A DNA stretch of 64,000 nt from Bidens hawaiensis. Lineage: Eukaryota > Streptophyta > Magnoliopsida > Asterales > Asteraceae. The first letter of the stretch is position 1. The number at the start of each line of letters is the position of its first letter. The translations under genes and the position numbers were made by a program. Positions 33,175 to 45,957 of the stretch are shown piece after piece. The stretch is from the NCBI GenBank assembly GCA_021521415.1, contig JAIQDT010002044.1, forward strand, positions 186,001 to 250,000, in the 5' to 3' direction. The notes under the pieces were generated by a model. It did no database searches. It saw only the letters and a program-made list of their open reading frames with translations, and was not told where the DNA came from.

Positions 33175-33823
33175 ATATTAAACCACATTGTTCCCTTTTA
33201 AAAGAAAATCCATGAGTTATTGAGTTTTTAAAAACATTTTGCATGCTAACCCAAACACTGTTCCCTTTTAAAAATGATAGTACACTTGTCTCCATACTAT
33301 AAAAGGAATCAATAACTTTCATCCATATGGCATTCGGCTCATTCACAAACCTCCATCTCCACTTTCGCATCGCAATGATGTATTATTAAAACCTTCCAAA
33401 TAGCCCACCCTAACCTACCTTTATCTTTCGAGACTAAAACCAACTTCCAAGACACCCAATGCATTTTCCTTTTATCCCTGCTTCCTCCCCAAAAGCAGTT
33501 TGAACGAAGTTGCTCCAACTTCTTCATAACTCCCACTGGAACATGGTAGAGTGACATAAAAAATACCTAAAGCACCGAGCACTGAATTGATAAAAAAAAG
33601 AGGTATCCAATAGAAAGAAAAGGAGTTTTCCACGAATTCAATCGAGACTAAAATCTATCTATAATAACTTTCAATGCATTTGAGTTTGCCATATTTTTTC
33701 CATCCAGAAGACCTAAATATATAAATGAAATTTTTCTTGAATTGCGTCCCACCATCGAAGCACAAGCCTCAACATCCTCATAATCCACTGCCACATCGTA
33801 AATATTCGATTTATGAAAATTTT
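33175..33823 (-). pseudogene. LINE reverse transcriptase, C-terminal part
   Basis: From 33823 downward the minus strand reads SNIYDVAVDYEDVEACASMVG, then ISFIYLGLLDGKN, VIIDRF and a SRLNSWKTPFLSIG block. It goes on to YHVPVGVMKKLEQLRSNCFW and KMHWVSWKLVLVSKDKGRLG. This is the thumb/connection region of plant L1-type LINE reverse transcriptase. The frame is broken at several points. The fragment joins the RT core at 38552 once the solo LTR is removed. Confidence 0.85.
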
Positions 33824-34544
33824 TGTGACATTCTCAATTCCGGGTCTTGTTTGTATTCGTTTATGCATTGTTTTATGTTGTAAACCGACCCGTTTTGTAA
33901 ACCGAAACTCATGATATATAAAATATTGGATTTTTATGTTACCAAATTGTTCCCAATTGTTTAATTTGAAAAACCTCTTTTACGGATACGAAAAAGGACT
34001 TAAAACGAGCAAATTACATCAAAAACGAACTTCTGAATGCGAAGCGAACCACTAGACGAGCTGGGTTGTAACATCCTAAAAATTTTAATGATGAATAAAG
34101 GAAGTTATGTTTAGTGATTTCGCATAATTAATTAATATCGGGTAGGGAGCGGGTCTTGGACGTGGATTAATTGAGATGGGTTAAATGAGAATGGGATTTC
34201 AGGGATATAAATACCCCCAAAATCCCAAAATATCTTCATTTTCACCAAACTCCCTAACACCCCAAAAACACACACACACCACACACATACCGCCGCCGGC
34301 CGGCCGAGCCAAGGGAAGAGTCGGGCAGGTCCGAGAGAGAGCGATTAGTGTACTAGCAAGTAAACGAGATCCAAACAAGCCCAAAAAGGTATGATTCTTG
34401 ATCTTTGAAGTTTAAAGATCCAAGCTTTTTTAGTGTATAAGCGACCGAAAATGGTCGGGAAGCGTAGTAGGTGATATTGAACCATAGCAAGGGTGTTAAA
34501 ATCGCTCAAAATGCTGGAAAGAAACCGAACAGCGGCTGTCTGGG

Positions 34545-34838
34545 CAACTTCGCCTGCATCTGGGCAACTTCGCCTTCAATGCGATGAACTTCGCCTGCAA
34601 GCTAAGTTCGCCTGATGAACTTCGCCTGCAAGCTAAGTTCGCCTGATGAAAACTTCGCCTGAGGCCAAGTTCGCCTGATGACAACTTCGCCTGAGGCCAA
34701 GTTCGCCTGATGACAACTTCGTCTAAAGCCAAGTTCGCCTGATGACAACTTCGCCTAAAGCTAAGTTCGCCTAAGGTTTAACTTCGCCTAAAGCTAAGTT
34801 CGCCTAAGGTTTAACTTCGCCTAAAGCCAAGTTCGATT
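34545..34838. repeat. AACTTCGCCT/AAGTTCGCCT minisatellite
   Basis: Alternating AACTTCGCCTGAGGCC and AAGTTCGCCTGATGAC halves give a ~32-bp unit repeated about nine times; the later copies read TAAAGCTAAGTTCGCC. The alternation of AACTTCGCC and AAGTTCGCC makes each unit partly self-complementary. Confidence 0.9.
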
Positions 34839-34909
34839 AGGAAGTAAACAAAAAATCTAATGAAAAATGTGTTAAGACAGTTAATGGAAATAAAATTTTT
34901 CCAAGCTGA

Positions 34910-35012
34910 CCTGGCAGCTCGACCCCAGCCAGGGGCTCTGCCCCTTGGACCCTGCTATGGGCAACCGCCCCTAGACCCCGCTGCCAGGGGCGCTGCCCCC
35001 GGACCCCCGTTC
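34910..35012. repeat. GC-rich imperfect repeat in LTR
   Basis: Three variants of CAGGGGC.CTGCCCC.GGACCC, which alternate strands of G and C and could fold. It is strikingly GC-rich compared with its surroundings. Confidence 0.7.
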
Positions 35013-35394
35013 GTTGTGGGTCATATAAAGATAGACATACATTATGAGAAGTGATAGTTAATTGATACGTATACTTGTTATACAGTCAGCCGTGCACAAC
35101 TGAAGAAAGGAATTACGATTAACGGTGAACGTAACCGTGTTCAGGTGAGTTTCTAGCCCCATTCCTTGTTATCTTTTTGGGGCTGTGTGCAAACTTGATG
35201 TGTTGTTAATACATTTATCCTAAGTGATAAGTGTATGCCCTATGTGATATATGTGTTATGTAAGAATGATTGCTTGATGGTACGTGAATGATCTTCGGAT
35301 ATTGCACGTACTGTCAGGTTGTAATGCTATGTATAAGGTAAGTATAATATGAATGCTTATGCGTATGAACGTGATAGAGATAATAAAAGAAGGA

Positions 35395-35795
35395 AATAAT
35401 GATGTATGGTCGTATGGTTACGAAAAAGGGTACCGAGCCCTAATAATACTCGAGGTATGATGTATGGTTGTATGGTTACGAAAAGGGTACCGAGCCCTAA
35501 AAATACTCGGGGTATAATGTATGGAACGAAGAGGGAATCGAACCCTACTAATATTCGAAAACTAGGGACCAGACCCTTATAATATCTGTGATGTTAGGGA
35601 CCAGACCCTTATAATATCTGTGATGTTAGGGAATCGAACCCTTCTAATATTCGGAAACTAGGGACCAGACCCTTATAATATCTGTGATGGTAGGGACCAG
35701 ACCCTTATAATATCTGTGATGTTAGGGAATCGAACCCTTCTAATATTCGAAAACTAGGGACCAGACCCTTATAATATCTGTGAGGTTATAGGGCG
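35395..35795. repeat. GGGACCAGACCCTTATAATAT tandem array
   Basis: First two copies of a ~67-bp unit with GGTTACGAAAA.GGGTACCGAG (35400-35520), then about eight ~33-bp units alternating AGGGACCAGACCCTTATAATATC and AGGGAATCGAACCCTTCTAATATTC (35525-35790). Confidence 0.85.
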
Positions 35796-36879
35796 AAAGG
35801 CTCTTTAAAACGTATGATTATGTATGTAAAGAAAGTATGAAGGTAAAAATGGAAGTAAAAGCACTTAAGTGTGTATGAAAGAAAGTTAAGAGGTTAAGTA
35901 TGAAGTGTAAAGAATGTATTGTATGATTATGTGATTAACTAGAACTCACTCAGCGTAGCTGACTTTTAGTATGCACGCAGGTGAGTAGGATGAGACAGCT
36001 GGTTTGAGCGGGGACACATGGCAGAAGAATAAGAGCCTGGCATCTGAAGACTTACGATGTTTTAATTTTAATGTTTTAATGTGAAAGACAAAGGACGTTT
36101 TGAGGAAAGTTATGAAATATTGTAATGTTTTTTGAAAGTTTTATATTCCGCGTAAATGTTTTAATTAACTCTGATATTTAGAACTGTGTTTATGAGTAAA
36201 TCCAACACGAAAGTAAGGCTACCGGTAACGGGGCCTTACATGGGCCAGCCCCCCCTGGCACGCCGCGCCGCACGATCAGAGGGCCAAGGGAGGCTACACG
36301 ACGTCTAGAGGTACCTGCACACATATTTTGGATTTTTTTTTGTGTTTTGTGCTTTGCTTGTTTGTTTAACCAACCTATTTTCATATAAACATAAAATAGA
36401 ACCTTGCAAAGGAGCTTTAACCCTTACCCTATATATACACACCCATCTCCTTCATTTTCACACTTGCTACATCTCCAAAAACTCTCTCAAAACTCCATAG
36501 ATTCAAGGTTGTTATTTCTTATGTATTCTTGAAGGTTTGACTTCTCAAGTCAAACTAACCATAGTCTTTCATTCTAACTTGATCATCTAACATTACTAAC
36601 ACTTGAATATGGTGGTACAACATATATATAATACACACCCCTTTTTTCCTTTGGTAGTTACTTCTCCGACTCCGGTTGGTTAAGTTTCGATCTCTTAAGG
36701 CAAGGCTTCATGGAGGACTTCGTGTTCTTGATATATACACACACACATAACCTGTTTACACATACTAACCATGACTAACTTCTACTCTTTTTTTTAGTTT
36801 ATTTGTCATATTTATGAAGTTCTATGGTGGGGGTTTATAGAGACTAACCTCGGTGTAACCGTAAATTGTCCAAATCGTG

Positions 36880-37400
36880 AACCGAACTTTTGCTTACTAG
36901 TTTTGTTAAAATAGTTGTTTAAACATGTTTAATGTTAGATTTGAGTTTCAAAAATCATTTTTACAAGTTCTTTGATATTAAGCATGTGGAATCCATCTAT
37001 GAACTCGTTGGGAGATGGAAACCGAACCAAACCGAAACTTTTGCTTAAAAGACTTGTAGTTAACTTTTTAGTTGTAAAACTTAAATATTTCTCATCTATA
37101 AATTATTATACAAGATCTATGATATTTGGGCATGTGGAGACCATCAAGGAACATATTGTGAGATGGAAACCGAACCAATCCGATTTTTACTCGCTTAAGA
37201 CACACAAGTGTCTTTTTAGCTATCTACTTGTATATTTCTTTAAAAATAGTTTACAAACTGATTTTAATTATTTTCTGAAGTACTTGAATTGTTGGATCCA
37301 ACTTGATTTCATAACATAGTTTGGACCGACAAAACCGAACACTCGCTTAACGTACGTTGTTAGTTCTAAAACAGTAGATCTACATACTTGGTTAAGTCTT
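36880..37400. repeat. ~147-bp tandem repeats in the outer LTR
   Basis: Phrases ATATT.GGCATGTGGA..CCATC, GAGATGGAAACCGAACCAA and TTGCTTAA recur at about 36975-37050 and 37120-37200, with a weaker third copy after 37300. A separate two-copy repeat with ATTTGGCATCCCCTTAT lies at 38030-38155. Confidence 0.7.
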
Positions 37401-38551
37401 ATAAAGTTTTATTGAGTTATCTCATAACATTCATTATTTTGGAAAGTTGACTTTGGGTTTGACCAATTATCAAGACCCAAACCAACAACCTGAACACTCC
37501 TTAAAAACCTGTTTTAGTATCTTTGTCCCAAAGGAACTTTCATTTAGCATTTTCTCACCTTATTACTTAACATAGGTTAAGTAAATATTAAGGTTAGATA
37601 CTTTAACCCAGTTTCGAGCAAACTTACATTTTAATGGGTTATTATTATTCTTAAATAGTTACATTATAAACCTTGAACTTTAATTGTTTACTTTTTGCAA
37701 CAATTATTTTATTTAAAGATCTTCAAGACAACCTTTCTAAATCCAAGACTTTCTTTTGTTTAAGCTTCATACATTAAACTCGGCGTTCCGACAAATCTCC
37801 AAATAATCAATCTTTCAAGTTTATTACTTGAACGTGAGTAACTTCATACCCCGTTTTCTATCTTTTGTTTTGGGGGTGACATTTCATCTTATCTAAACTA
37901 AATATTTTATACCTGGGCCTTAAACCACAAACGTTTTTGTATACTTTACTTGAATAATTGCTCGATTTAGTGTTCTATGCTTATTTGCCTATGTGTTTAT
38001 CGCTTTTGGATGGTGGAACTATAAATCATAGATCATTTGGCATCCCCTCATGGCAAGGTATTGTTAACGTAATTCAATTAACGATAACTACAAAATCATA
38101 AACTATTTGGCATCCCCTTATAGTTGGGTGTCGCTAACTTGTTAGCGATAACTATTTTATCCAAGTTTATAGCTCTTTTTTATTGTTTCGTATACTAGTT
38201 TTGTGGCTTTTCTTACTATATACTATTGTTGCTCAAACTTATAAATTGCTCACCAACCATTGTGTTGACAAACTTTATTTTATGAAATGTTACATGTTTA
38301 CATCTCGGTTGATTCGATGCTTGTGGTGAAAACAAATGTCAAGACCTTTAAGTTATTAGCAAAAATGAACAATATTTGATTTGCTATATTTTGTTGTATT
38401 GACTTATGAATATTTGGTTATGTGACATTTTCGATGTTGTGAAATGAAATGAGTTTGTTAAATATTGTCGCTTTAAATAGTGTCATGCGCTTATGGCCAA
38501 TCGTTGCACCCCGGCATGTTCCGCCACCTTTGGTCGGGGTGTGACAATTTT

Positions 38552-39200
38552 CTTTTACGCCAGAGGATAGGAAGAAACATTTTAGGATACGAACCACAGT
38601 CTGAACATTAGAAACTGACCATTCCCCAAGTAAAAGCGCACCATCTGCATAATTAAATGACATAAAAACATCCTTTTTTGAAAACTCGAACCTCCTTGAG
38701 CAAACCAACATCGACTGAACCTTCAATCATAACATGTAACCCCTCTATTTCCAAAATAAATAGGAATGGAGACAACGGGTCACCTTGTCTCAATCACCAT
38801 TGCATGTCAAACTCATCCGTTGGACTACCATTAACAAGAAGTGAAAGTCATGGAGATTGTAAGACTTCCAAAATCAAAACAATCTACTTTTTACCAAACC
38901 CCATAAAACCCATGATTGTCCTCAATTACTCCCAAGAAAAAGAATCATACGCCTTTTCAAAGTTAACTTTAAAAATCATTAGTTTCTTTCTGCTTCTTAC
39001 ACCGATCCACCAATTCATTCATAAACCGAGGGCCGTCTAAAATTTAACGACCCTTTATAGAGGTAGACTGAACCCCACTCAACAAAAAATCAATTACTTT
39101 ACTCAGTCAGTTGGTAAGAAATTTAGTGATTAACTTATTAATAATGGTAATAAGGCTAATCCGTCTAAAATCATTTATGAGAACCGAACTATGGACTTTT
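38552..39200 (-). pseudogene. LINE reverse transcriptase, core part
   Basis: The minus strand from about 39190 reads, across frame changes, ISLITIINKLITKFLTN, LSGVQSTSIKGR.ILDGP and NELVDRCKKQKE. It then gives the catalytic region NYADGALLLGEWSVSN (38610-38665) and CFFLSSGVK just before the solo LTR. The family has FADD at the active site; here it is YADG, so the second catalytic Asp is lost. Stops are present. L1-type plant LINE, dead copy. Confidence 0.85.
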
Positions 39201-40050
39201 GGAATCAAAGTGACGAAAGAGGGGTTAAAACCTTTCGAGACGCTGGAATACAAAAGGAATTCCTCAATGGCCTCAAAAAATATCATCTTTTATAACCTCT
39301 CAAAAGTGTTTAACAAGACCAATAGTAAAACCATCTGGACCCGGGTTTTTATCTGAACCACACACCCATACCACACATTTAATCTCTTCTAAGCTAATTG
39401 GAATTTCCAACAGCAATCGCTGATCCTCAAACAAGAAATGATATTTCAAACTTCTTGTTATCCATGGAACACAATTTACCTTTTTGAATTTGGAAGAGAA
39501 ATAATCGAAGAACTTTTGTTTAACCCGATCTGGTTCGTTCTCCCAAACCCTTCAACTCTTATCCCGGTAATCGATTGTTGTCTTCTTTTCTTCTTCAACT
39601 AAATGTGAAAGAATTTCGAGTTTTAGTCAACCAACTTCAGACACATATTTTTACATTATAAAGCCGAATCCGCATTTTCTTTAGTTGCAAATTTTTAAAT
39701 ATGAAATCTCGCTTGGTTTCAGCTTTCACGAACCGAATTCATCCCCCTCCCTTGATCAAGAATATCTTCACACCTCTCTAACTCTCTTTGTAAATTGGTT
39801 TTATTCCTATTCTGAAACTAGATTCGAAGGCTTACAATAGTGAAAATTGTTAAAAATGGATCAAGTATATGAAAATTCAAGTTTCTGGATGTGAATGACA
39901 AGTGCGTCGTTGGCACATTAAAAGCATGGACTTTCCTAACAAGAAGCATGACTTACCTAGGTGTGACATTGCCTCTTCTTTTGTCAGAATCAACCAGAAA
40001 CGAGACTAAAGGAGCCTTCCCGACTTAGCTTAGATCAAAATCTTTTGGTA
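39201..40050 (-). pseudogene. Probable LINE 5' coding remnant
   Basis: Upstream of the reverse transcriptase on the minus strand. Decayed coding is likely (an endonuclease region would be expected) but I could not find a readable endonuclease motif. Limits are approximate. Confidence 0.35.
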
Positions 40051-41266
40051 GATGGAGTGCTTTAGCCCTTTGCCTAGCCTCCTACATACTGTAAAAAGTG
40101 GATTGCGTTGGAGGATGGGTGCAAATATCCGGTCTTTACAAAGTATGAACAAGATAAGCATGAAGTGTGGCCTTGCTGAGAGACTAGCATGGCCTTATCA
40201 AAATAGAAGCGTGGTCGGTCTTGTATTTTTATAAAAATCAAACAAAGTATTCTCAAAAGAGGCGATCATATTCTATAGGAGTTCGAACCATTTTCCACCT
40301 CCTAAAATGAAAACATAAACCCATTTTTCACCTTAATACTTTACAAAGTATTTATAGATGACGACTCGTTATACAAGCCACAATGAATGAGCGCCATTCG
40401 CTATCATACATTAACAACTATACGTTATACTAACGAATAAGCACATTCGTTAACATGCCTAATGTAACAATTCGGATTTCCGTTTAATGTTCGGGTAGGG
40501 TGACCCAACCCGTTTTCATGTTCAGAAATTTTATCAAGAAAATATCGCGTTATTCAAGTTATTATTATTTTATTAATATTTGTTTATTATATTTATTTAA
40601 TATATAAAATAACTTTAAAACATATACAATTTTAACCCTAATCTATACTTTAATCCCCTTATGCATCAATCACCATAGTCCAAGGACCAAACCTGCAAAT
40701 ATGATAGATTAATATATTATAACTACCCAAACCCTTTTACCCGTATACCCAGACCTGTATCCTATGACCCGTTTTGCTTCTTGAACATTAATATTCGCGT
40801 TAATTATGGAATTGATCTGTGGATCTTAGCCATTATACGAATTTCGGCCTCACCGACATAATTTATTTGGTAACCTATATCGTATTGATATGTATCAACA
40901 TATTATGCTAACTCGTCATCACCATGTTATTAATATACCATGTAGAGATTTCTAAAACACAATTAAACTCGTCCTCACAATCACAATTAGGCCGTGATCA
41001 TAACCCCCTTGGTTAATTAGATTATATTAACCTGCAATTATTCATCTTTGATCATGGTTTTGTCGTCTGGTTATACATCAAATTAAACCTCATTATCAAT
41101 CGTTAAAGGTAAATTATATTATGATCGTCTTTAAGCACTAAACATTTACCCTTAGATCAATTGGCTAAACATCGAACGATTTGGCCGATTGTGAATCCTA
41201 GGGTTCACATTTGATTGGGTCTTCCGAACTGTTTGTATATAGATTAGTGTTTTCGTTTAAAACTTG
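40051..41266. other. AT-rich region, possible LTR remains
   Basis: CATTCGCTA / CATTCGTTAA phrases at 40395-40460 resemble those at 9690-9830. TGTAACAATTCGGATTTCC at 40465 could be the start of another Gypsy LTR, without a visible end. No gene seen. Confidence 0.3.
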
Positions 41267-41429
41267 TGTTAGACACCAGCCCAGTTGGCTGGTTCATATT
41301 TTTAGGTCCCTTGACCGGATCTAACAATACAACAACTTACTTGTTATCTTGGATCAACCTCTACACTAGTTACTGGAAATAACTAATGAGGACTAAGATC
41401 TTGGATCTTGTTTGTGTTAGTTTATTGTC

Positions 41430-41469
<40 letters not shown>

Positions 41470-41682
41470 AGAGTTTGTTAGTTTAGAAGATAAGGTTTTG
41501 CAAAAAGGTTAGTTTGTGTATGAGTCACACACTCTATATATAGTGCGTAATCTCATACACTACTCTTTTCATTATGAACGGCCCAATGGGCTCAAATAAA
41601 AATGGCCTTGGGCTGAAACATACAAAAGATAAGTTAAACAAGCTAACAAATACGAAGGACTACTCTAGAAATGGGCCTTACA
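41267..41682 (-). repeat. LTR (minus orientation), 3' LTR of a Copia-like element
   Basis: On the minus strand it begins TGTAAGGCCCATTTC right after a polypurine tract GAGGGAGAT (41691-41683), has a TATA box in CACTATATATAGAG (about 41531-41544), and ends GGGCTGGTGTCTAACA. A (CT)n run follows the promoter. No matching second LTR is seen in the window. Confidence 0.7.
41432..41465 (+). repeat. (GA)n microsatellite
   Basis: Seventeen GA repeats inside the LTR, in the transcribed leader as (CT)n on the minus strand. Confidence 0.95.
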
Positions 41683-41869
41683 ATCTCCCTCTAGTCTTTG
41701 GTATTTGTCTTGTTAGCTTCCATCATCACTCGAACTCGGACTCGTACTTGAAGATATCGTCTTTGTCTTTGAAAGGTTGATGTTCAACAAGTAGATGGAC
41801 GAACTTGTTGAATTTTCAGACGACGATGTCCATGTTGTCACGACGGATAGTAGATGGACGAACTTGTTG

Positions 41870-44800
41870 AATTTTCAGACGACGGCGTCCATGTTGTCAC
41901 GACGGACATCTTCGACACTACACAAAGGCGAATTGACCAGCTTCTTCAAGTCGGTCATTCCGAAACCTGCTAGTTCGTGTTCATCGAAGAACCGCAGTTC
42001 GTGAGTGCGTTCACAGTGAATTATGACTTCACCATGAATGTTGTCAAACTCCCAAGAAACGAAGACCAAAAAAATTCGTCATTGAAGGGCATGCCTTGAA
42101 AGATTGGTTCTCCATGATCGTCTAGCATCTTGTATCTTCGACTCTTGGACGACGGCTTGTTGGTGAATTGGTTTATCTCCTTTAACTTGTAAGACCTACC
42201 CGGATTGACAACGAACTTCGGGTAATTGGTCTTCCACTCGTGCTTCAAGAAACGCTTGATCCATGACTCCAGTTTGTCTTTTCATCATATCGACCTACGG
42301 TTTTTCTGAAGTGATTCATGTCGAGGACTGAAAAACTGTGCATATCTCCATCGGTGTGATATGTCATATCGTCATTCGCACGTCGAATAGCCCAAATTTT
42401 GCTATCCTTGTGCCACTTTGCATAGAGGATTGCATATGATTCATGGTACGGCTTTGATCTCCATCTTTGACTAGCCATCCTACTCACGATGTAATACTTA
42501 ATACACTTTGAAGACTTTCCTTTGGCTGGCTTAGCAGCAGGAGTGACAACAGGTTCTTCAACAGCAGGCTTCACATTCACCCTTTCCGGTGTATCTGGAT
42601 TTGGTGAATAGTTTATTGCATCATCGCTATCGTAATTTATTTCCACGGATTCCTTGACTAGTGACTCGGTACTTGCAGCAGAACAAACGTTTAAAAGAGA
42701 GGCAATTTCATTCTCAACTGCAGCACCCATTTCACGTGTCTTATTTGCTTCACTTGGCGGTACCTCCTCAGTCGCCTTATTCTCACCAGTGGCATCACCA
42801 TTACCACCATCACTACCACAAGGATCATCAAAACTATCATACTAGTGATCATCATCGTCACCATTTTTGTCCTCATCATCATAATTATCACTATGATCGT
42901 CTTCATCATCAGACTCATCATCATCACCCATGTTTCCATCACCTCCACCACCAACTTGAGCTACTTATTGTGGCACATACTGAACCAAAGCAGTTGTGAA
43001 GACAACACTAACTTGTTCATTGGTAGTGGGTACAACAACTGGCAGTAGTAACCACAAGTTCAGTTCTCACAACTGTTCCAGCAGCAGCAGGCTCGCCAAC
43101 TTCCTTCACATCTTATTCGCCTTCACCAGTACCCTTTCTAGGTTCACCCGTGTATAGGAAACCTAAGTTTCCTTGAGATCTGACCCTTTCGACATCAGTG
43201 ACCAGATTATCATGAGCAGTTTGTCGTCTGTTGCTATTCTCGGTCCTTGGCTCATTTACACATAGAAACCCACGAAAGGTCTCCATGAGATGCATTCTCA
43301 AGTTCTCCACATCTTCATATGTAACCGCATTACCTCCATAACTGCAAGGTAGCGGTTCACCAACGATTCGTTTGTGTGACCTTGAGAGTCGCGTTAATCA
43401 TCCATTTCTCCTTCTAGCTGCTCAATCATGTTGCGCAGCTTCACACTATCACCCATCAACCTATCCACATCCCTGTTGGTTCCACCTTCCAATAAACCAA
43501 CTCTTGAGCCCAGTCACTCAAAGTCAATCCAAACTTTATCAAGTGTGGAGTCAAGATCTCTCCTAATGTTGCTTGCAAAGTTAGAGGATGAGGGAAGGTC
43601 AGTCTCCAGCTTTGATACTCTTGATTCGATTCTTTCAAGCCCATCATGTTGACCAACATTTCTCAACGAGTTACTACTGATCAACTCTTGCGGATTGTCG
43701 ATTCTATGCTACAACGTATCAATCCAGTCTTTTTGACTTGTAATTCGGGCTTGATCTAAATCACGTTATTCTTGTAGAGTAGCCAATTGATCAGCCAGAG
43801 AGTTGCATTGTTGAGTAACTTCTTGATTGATAGCTTGTTGATCCTTGATGAATTTGATCAACCTAAGCTCACGCTTGGCACGGTTTTATTTGCCTCCTCC
43901 AATGTCTTAATCCTATAGAAGATAGGATCTCGAAACATTGGAGACTTCTTCGATTTACCACTTGAAATGGGAGTGGCAGCAATGATTGGGCTCTTTTGGG
44001 TTGCGGGAGGTGTGGTTGATATGGTTGAGTGTGGTGAGGTTGGTATGGGTAGGGTTAGGGATAAGGTTGGGAATGATGTGGTTAAGGCTAAGGGTAGGCT
44101 GGTAGGTTCGGTTGTGGTTTCTATGGTGGATGTGGTGGTTTGGGATTAGATGGATGATGTGAATGTAGAATACCAAAATGTTGTGCTTCTAATAGGGGAA
44201 GTCAATTGGTAGGTTGGTGAGGTAACGGGTGCAGTTGTCCTAGGGGAGATTAAGGTTTGGGCTTGGGTGGTTAAAGGGATGTTTTCAAACATATATGGCA
44301 TGGGCTCATCTGGTCTGGTTGGTGAGGTTTCGGGAGATGTGATGGGTTCGTCTCTAAGGGATGGTGTCTTTGGTTTGGGTTTGGTTTTCTTGATAATCCT
44401 AGGTTTAGATTTTCTTTGAGATTTGGTTGGTTATTTAAGTTTGGTTTTGGATCTAGTTTTAGGTGAGGTTGAGGTTTGGGTTTTGGTAAATTTAATTTGT
44501 TATGGTCTTGGCCAAAGTGGTGGGTGATCCTATATGTGGCTCTGATAAGGAGGTGGTTAATGGTGTGGTGGTTTGTGTGGCTAAGGTTGTGGGTGCTATG
44601 GATTCACTAATCATAGCTGAAATCGAAGGAAATTGTACCTTAATATAAGGTACTTTGGAATGCGAAGAGTTCTTGGAATCTTTAGCCTTCTTCAAGCGTT
44701 TTAGTGGACGCTCTGGCTCTTCATTCTCTTCCTCTTCATTAGTAGTAGCAGACTTCTTAGAGGATTCACCAGCTTTCCTCTTACCAGTGTCATGCATCTT

Positions 44801-45780
44801 TTTGACATGTGCTCTACAACAACAACAACTTCTGGCTCTGTCTCAGTCTTAGCAACCGGTTCATCAAGAGGCTCATTCCGTTACTCTTCTTCATCACCTC
44901 TTTCATCATGGCCATCATCATCATCATCATGGTCATCACCACTATCACCACCTTCCTCTTCCATCTTTGTCTCATCACTATAAGTCTCCGTTTAGGTAAA
45001 CTAACCAAACTTTAATATGGACTATTCACCTTTATACTTGTGCACACTCCTCACAGTAGGCTCAAGAATAGCCTTCAAATCAGACTATTGAACCATCTTC
45101 ACATGAAATGGCTCATTTGACTCAACATCATTTCCCTCGTCATCAACTTCATCCATGTGAATAGCCTTGGGTGTGCCAGGAAGCAAGTAATCCAAGATCA
45201 AATGAAAGAATCTTGGATACATCATTAGTCTATTCTTGGCAAGTACATTCAATTGCATATTCTTGAAAAACAGCTTTGAGTAGTTGTACTTCCTTTTACG
45301 TGTTAAGAATAACGTCACCCCAACCCAACCCAATCTGCATTCAATTTGTCAAAGACACCATTTTTAGATGACATGCAATTGGAAACTATGTGAAACAAAA
45401 TCTTCCAATTGACGGGCAGGTGCTTCTTTTCACATGTAGACCACTTGACAAGTATCTTATCTCCGCCAAATCCTCGGCAATGTCTTCCTCGGTGAATGTA
45501 GTAAATGGGTCAGTAGGATTATCTTTGATCTCCAAGGCTTGTCGTATTACTTCCTCATTTACCACCACGTCCAGTCCATCTATCTTGGATGTGATCTTAG
45601 AACTACCCTTATTTGTTTTTGCCTTGGTCCAGAACTGCTCAACCCATGAACTGTGAACTTCAGGATCGGCAGAGATGGCATAGGATAGTGGACAATCCCG
45701 TAAGCCCTTGATCATAGATATAAATACTTTATACTTTCTCTTCTTTGGTATTTCCAAAGGAAAAGAGATGTTATGACCCT
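41870..45780 (-). pseudogene. Decayed extra-ORF gene of a Copia-type element
   Basis: Minus-strand pieces in order. 45779-45386 reads LEIPKKRKYKVFISMIKG, EVHSSWVEQFWTKAKTNK and KIDGLDVVVNEEVIRQALEI. 45333-45085 reads NVLAKNRLMMYPRFFHLIL. 44800-44490 is an acidic/basic linker (NEEEENEEPERPLKRLKKAK). 43955-44480 is low-complexity. 43310-43113 is a small exon-like piece. 42730-41875 ends with KCIKYYIVSRMASQRWRSKP and PKFVVNPGRSYKLKEINQF. The EQFW...K.DG..VV..E..IR and MYPRF motifs recall the extra ORF placed after pol in Asteraceae Copia elements. There are several frameshifts (one at 42250-42285) and stops. It is in the same orientation as the LTR at 41267. Function unknown. Confidence 0.55.
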
Positions 45781-45957
45781 ATAAGACACAAAACAAACAT
45801 TAGTGTTAATAATTGAGTATTAAGTTAAAAACTATATACAAAAGATTGAAAAAAAATTAATCAAACACAAAATAAACTTTACAAAATTTATATACAAGTT
45901 TTTGACTTGAAACAGAAAACTGTCTAAGTATGGAGTACTCAAATCGAATGACAAAGT

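Larger units (their letters stand above)
34067..36240. mobile_element. Nested solo LTR, TSD TGGGT/TGGGC
   Basis: 2174 bp. It begins TGTAACATCCTAAAAATT and ends GGGGCCTTACA, so TGTAA and TTACA are inverted. The flanks are TGGGT (34062-34066) and TGGGC (36241-36245), one mismatch. A downstream-style splice/pyrimidine pattern near 34380 and several tandem repeats occur inside. It contains no gag-pol. Confidence 0.8.
33824..38546. mobile_element. Solo LTR of a Gypsy element, TSD ATTTT, with nested LTR
   Basis: Opens with TGTGACATTCTCAATTCC and closes with GTCGGGGTGTGACA. ATTTT stands on both sides (33819-33823 and 38547-38551), directly interrupting the LINE frame. Removing the inner solo LTR (34067-36240 plus one 5-bp duplication) leaves about 2.54 kb. 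There is no coding sequence. It results from recombination between the two LTRs of a full element. Confidence 0.85.

Noticed and set aside
42654..43048. Histidine-rich and isoleucine-rich overlapping frames
   Set aside because: CAT/ATC trinucleotide-like low complexity in the acidic linker of a decayed gene.
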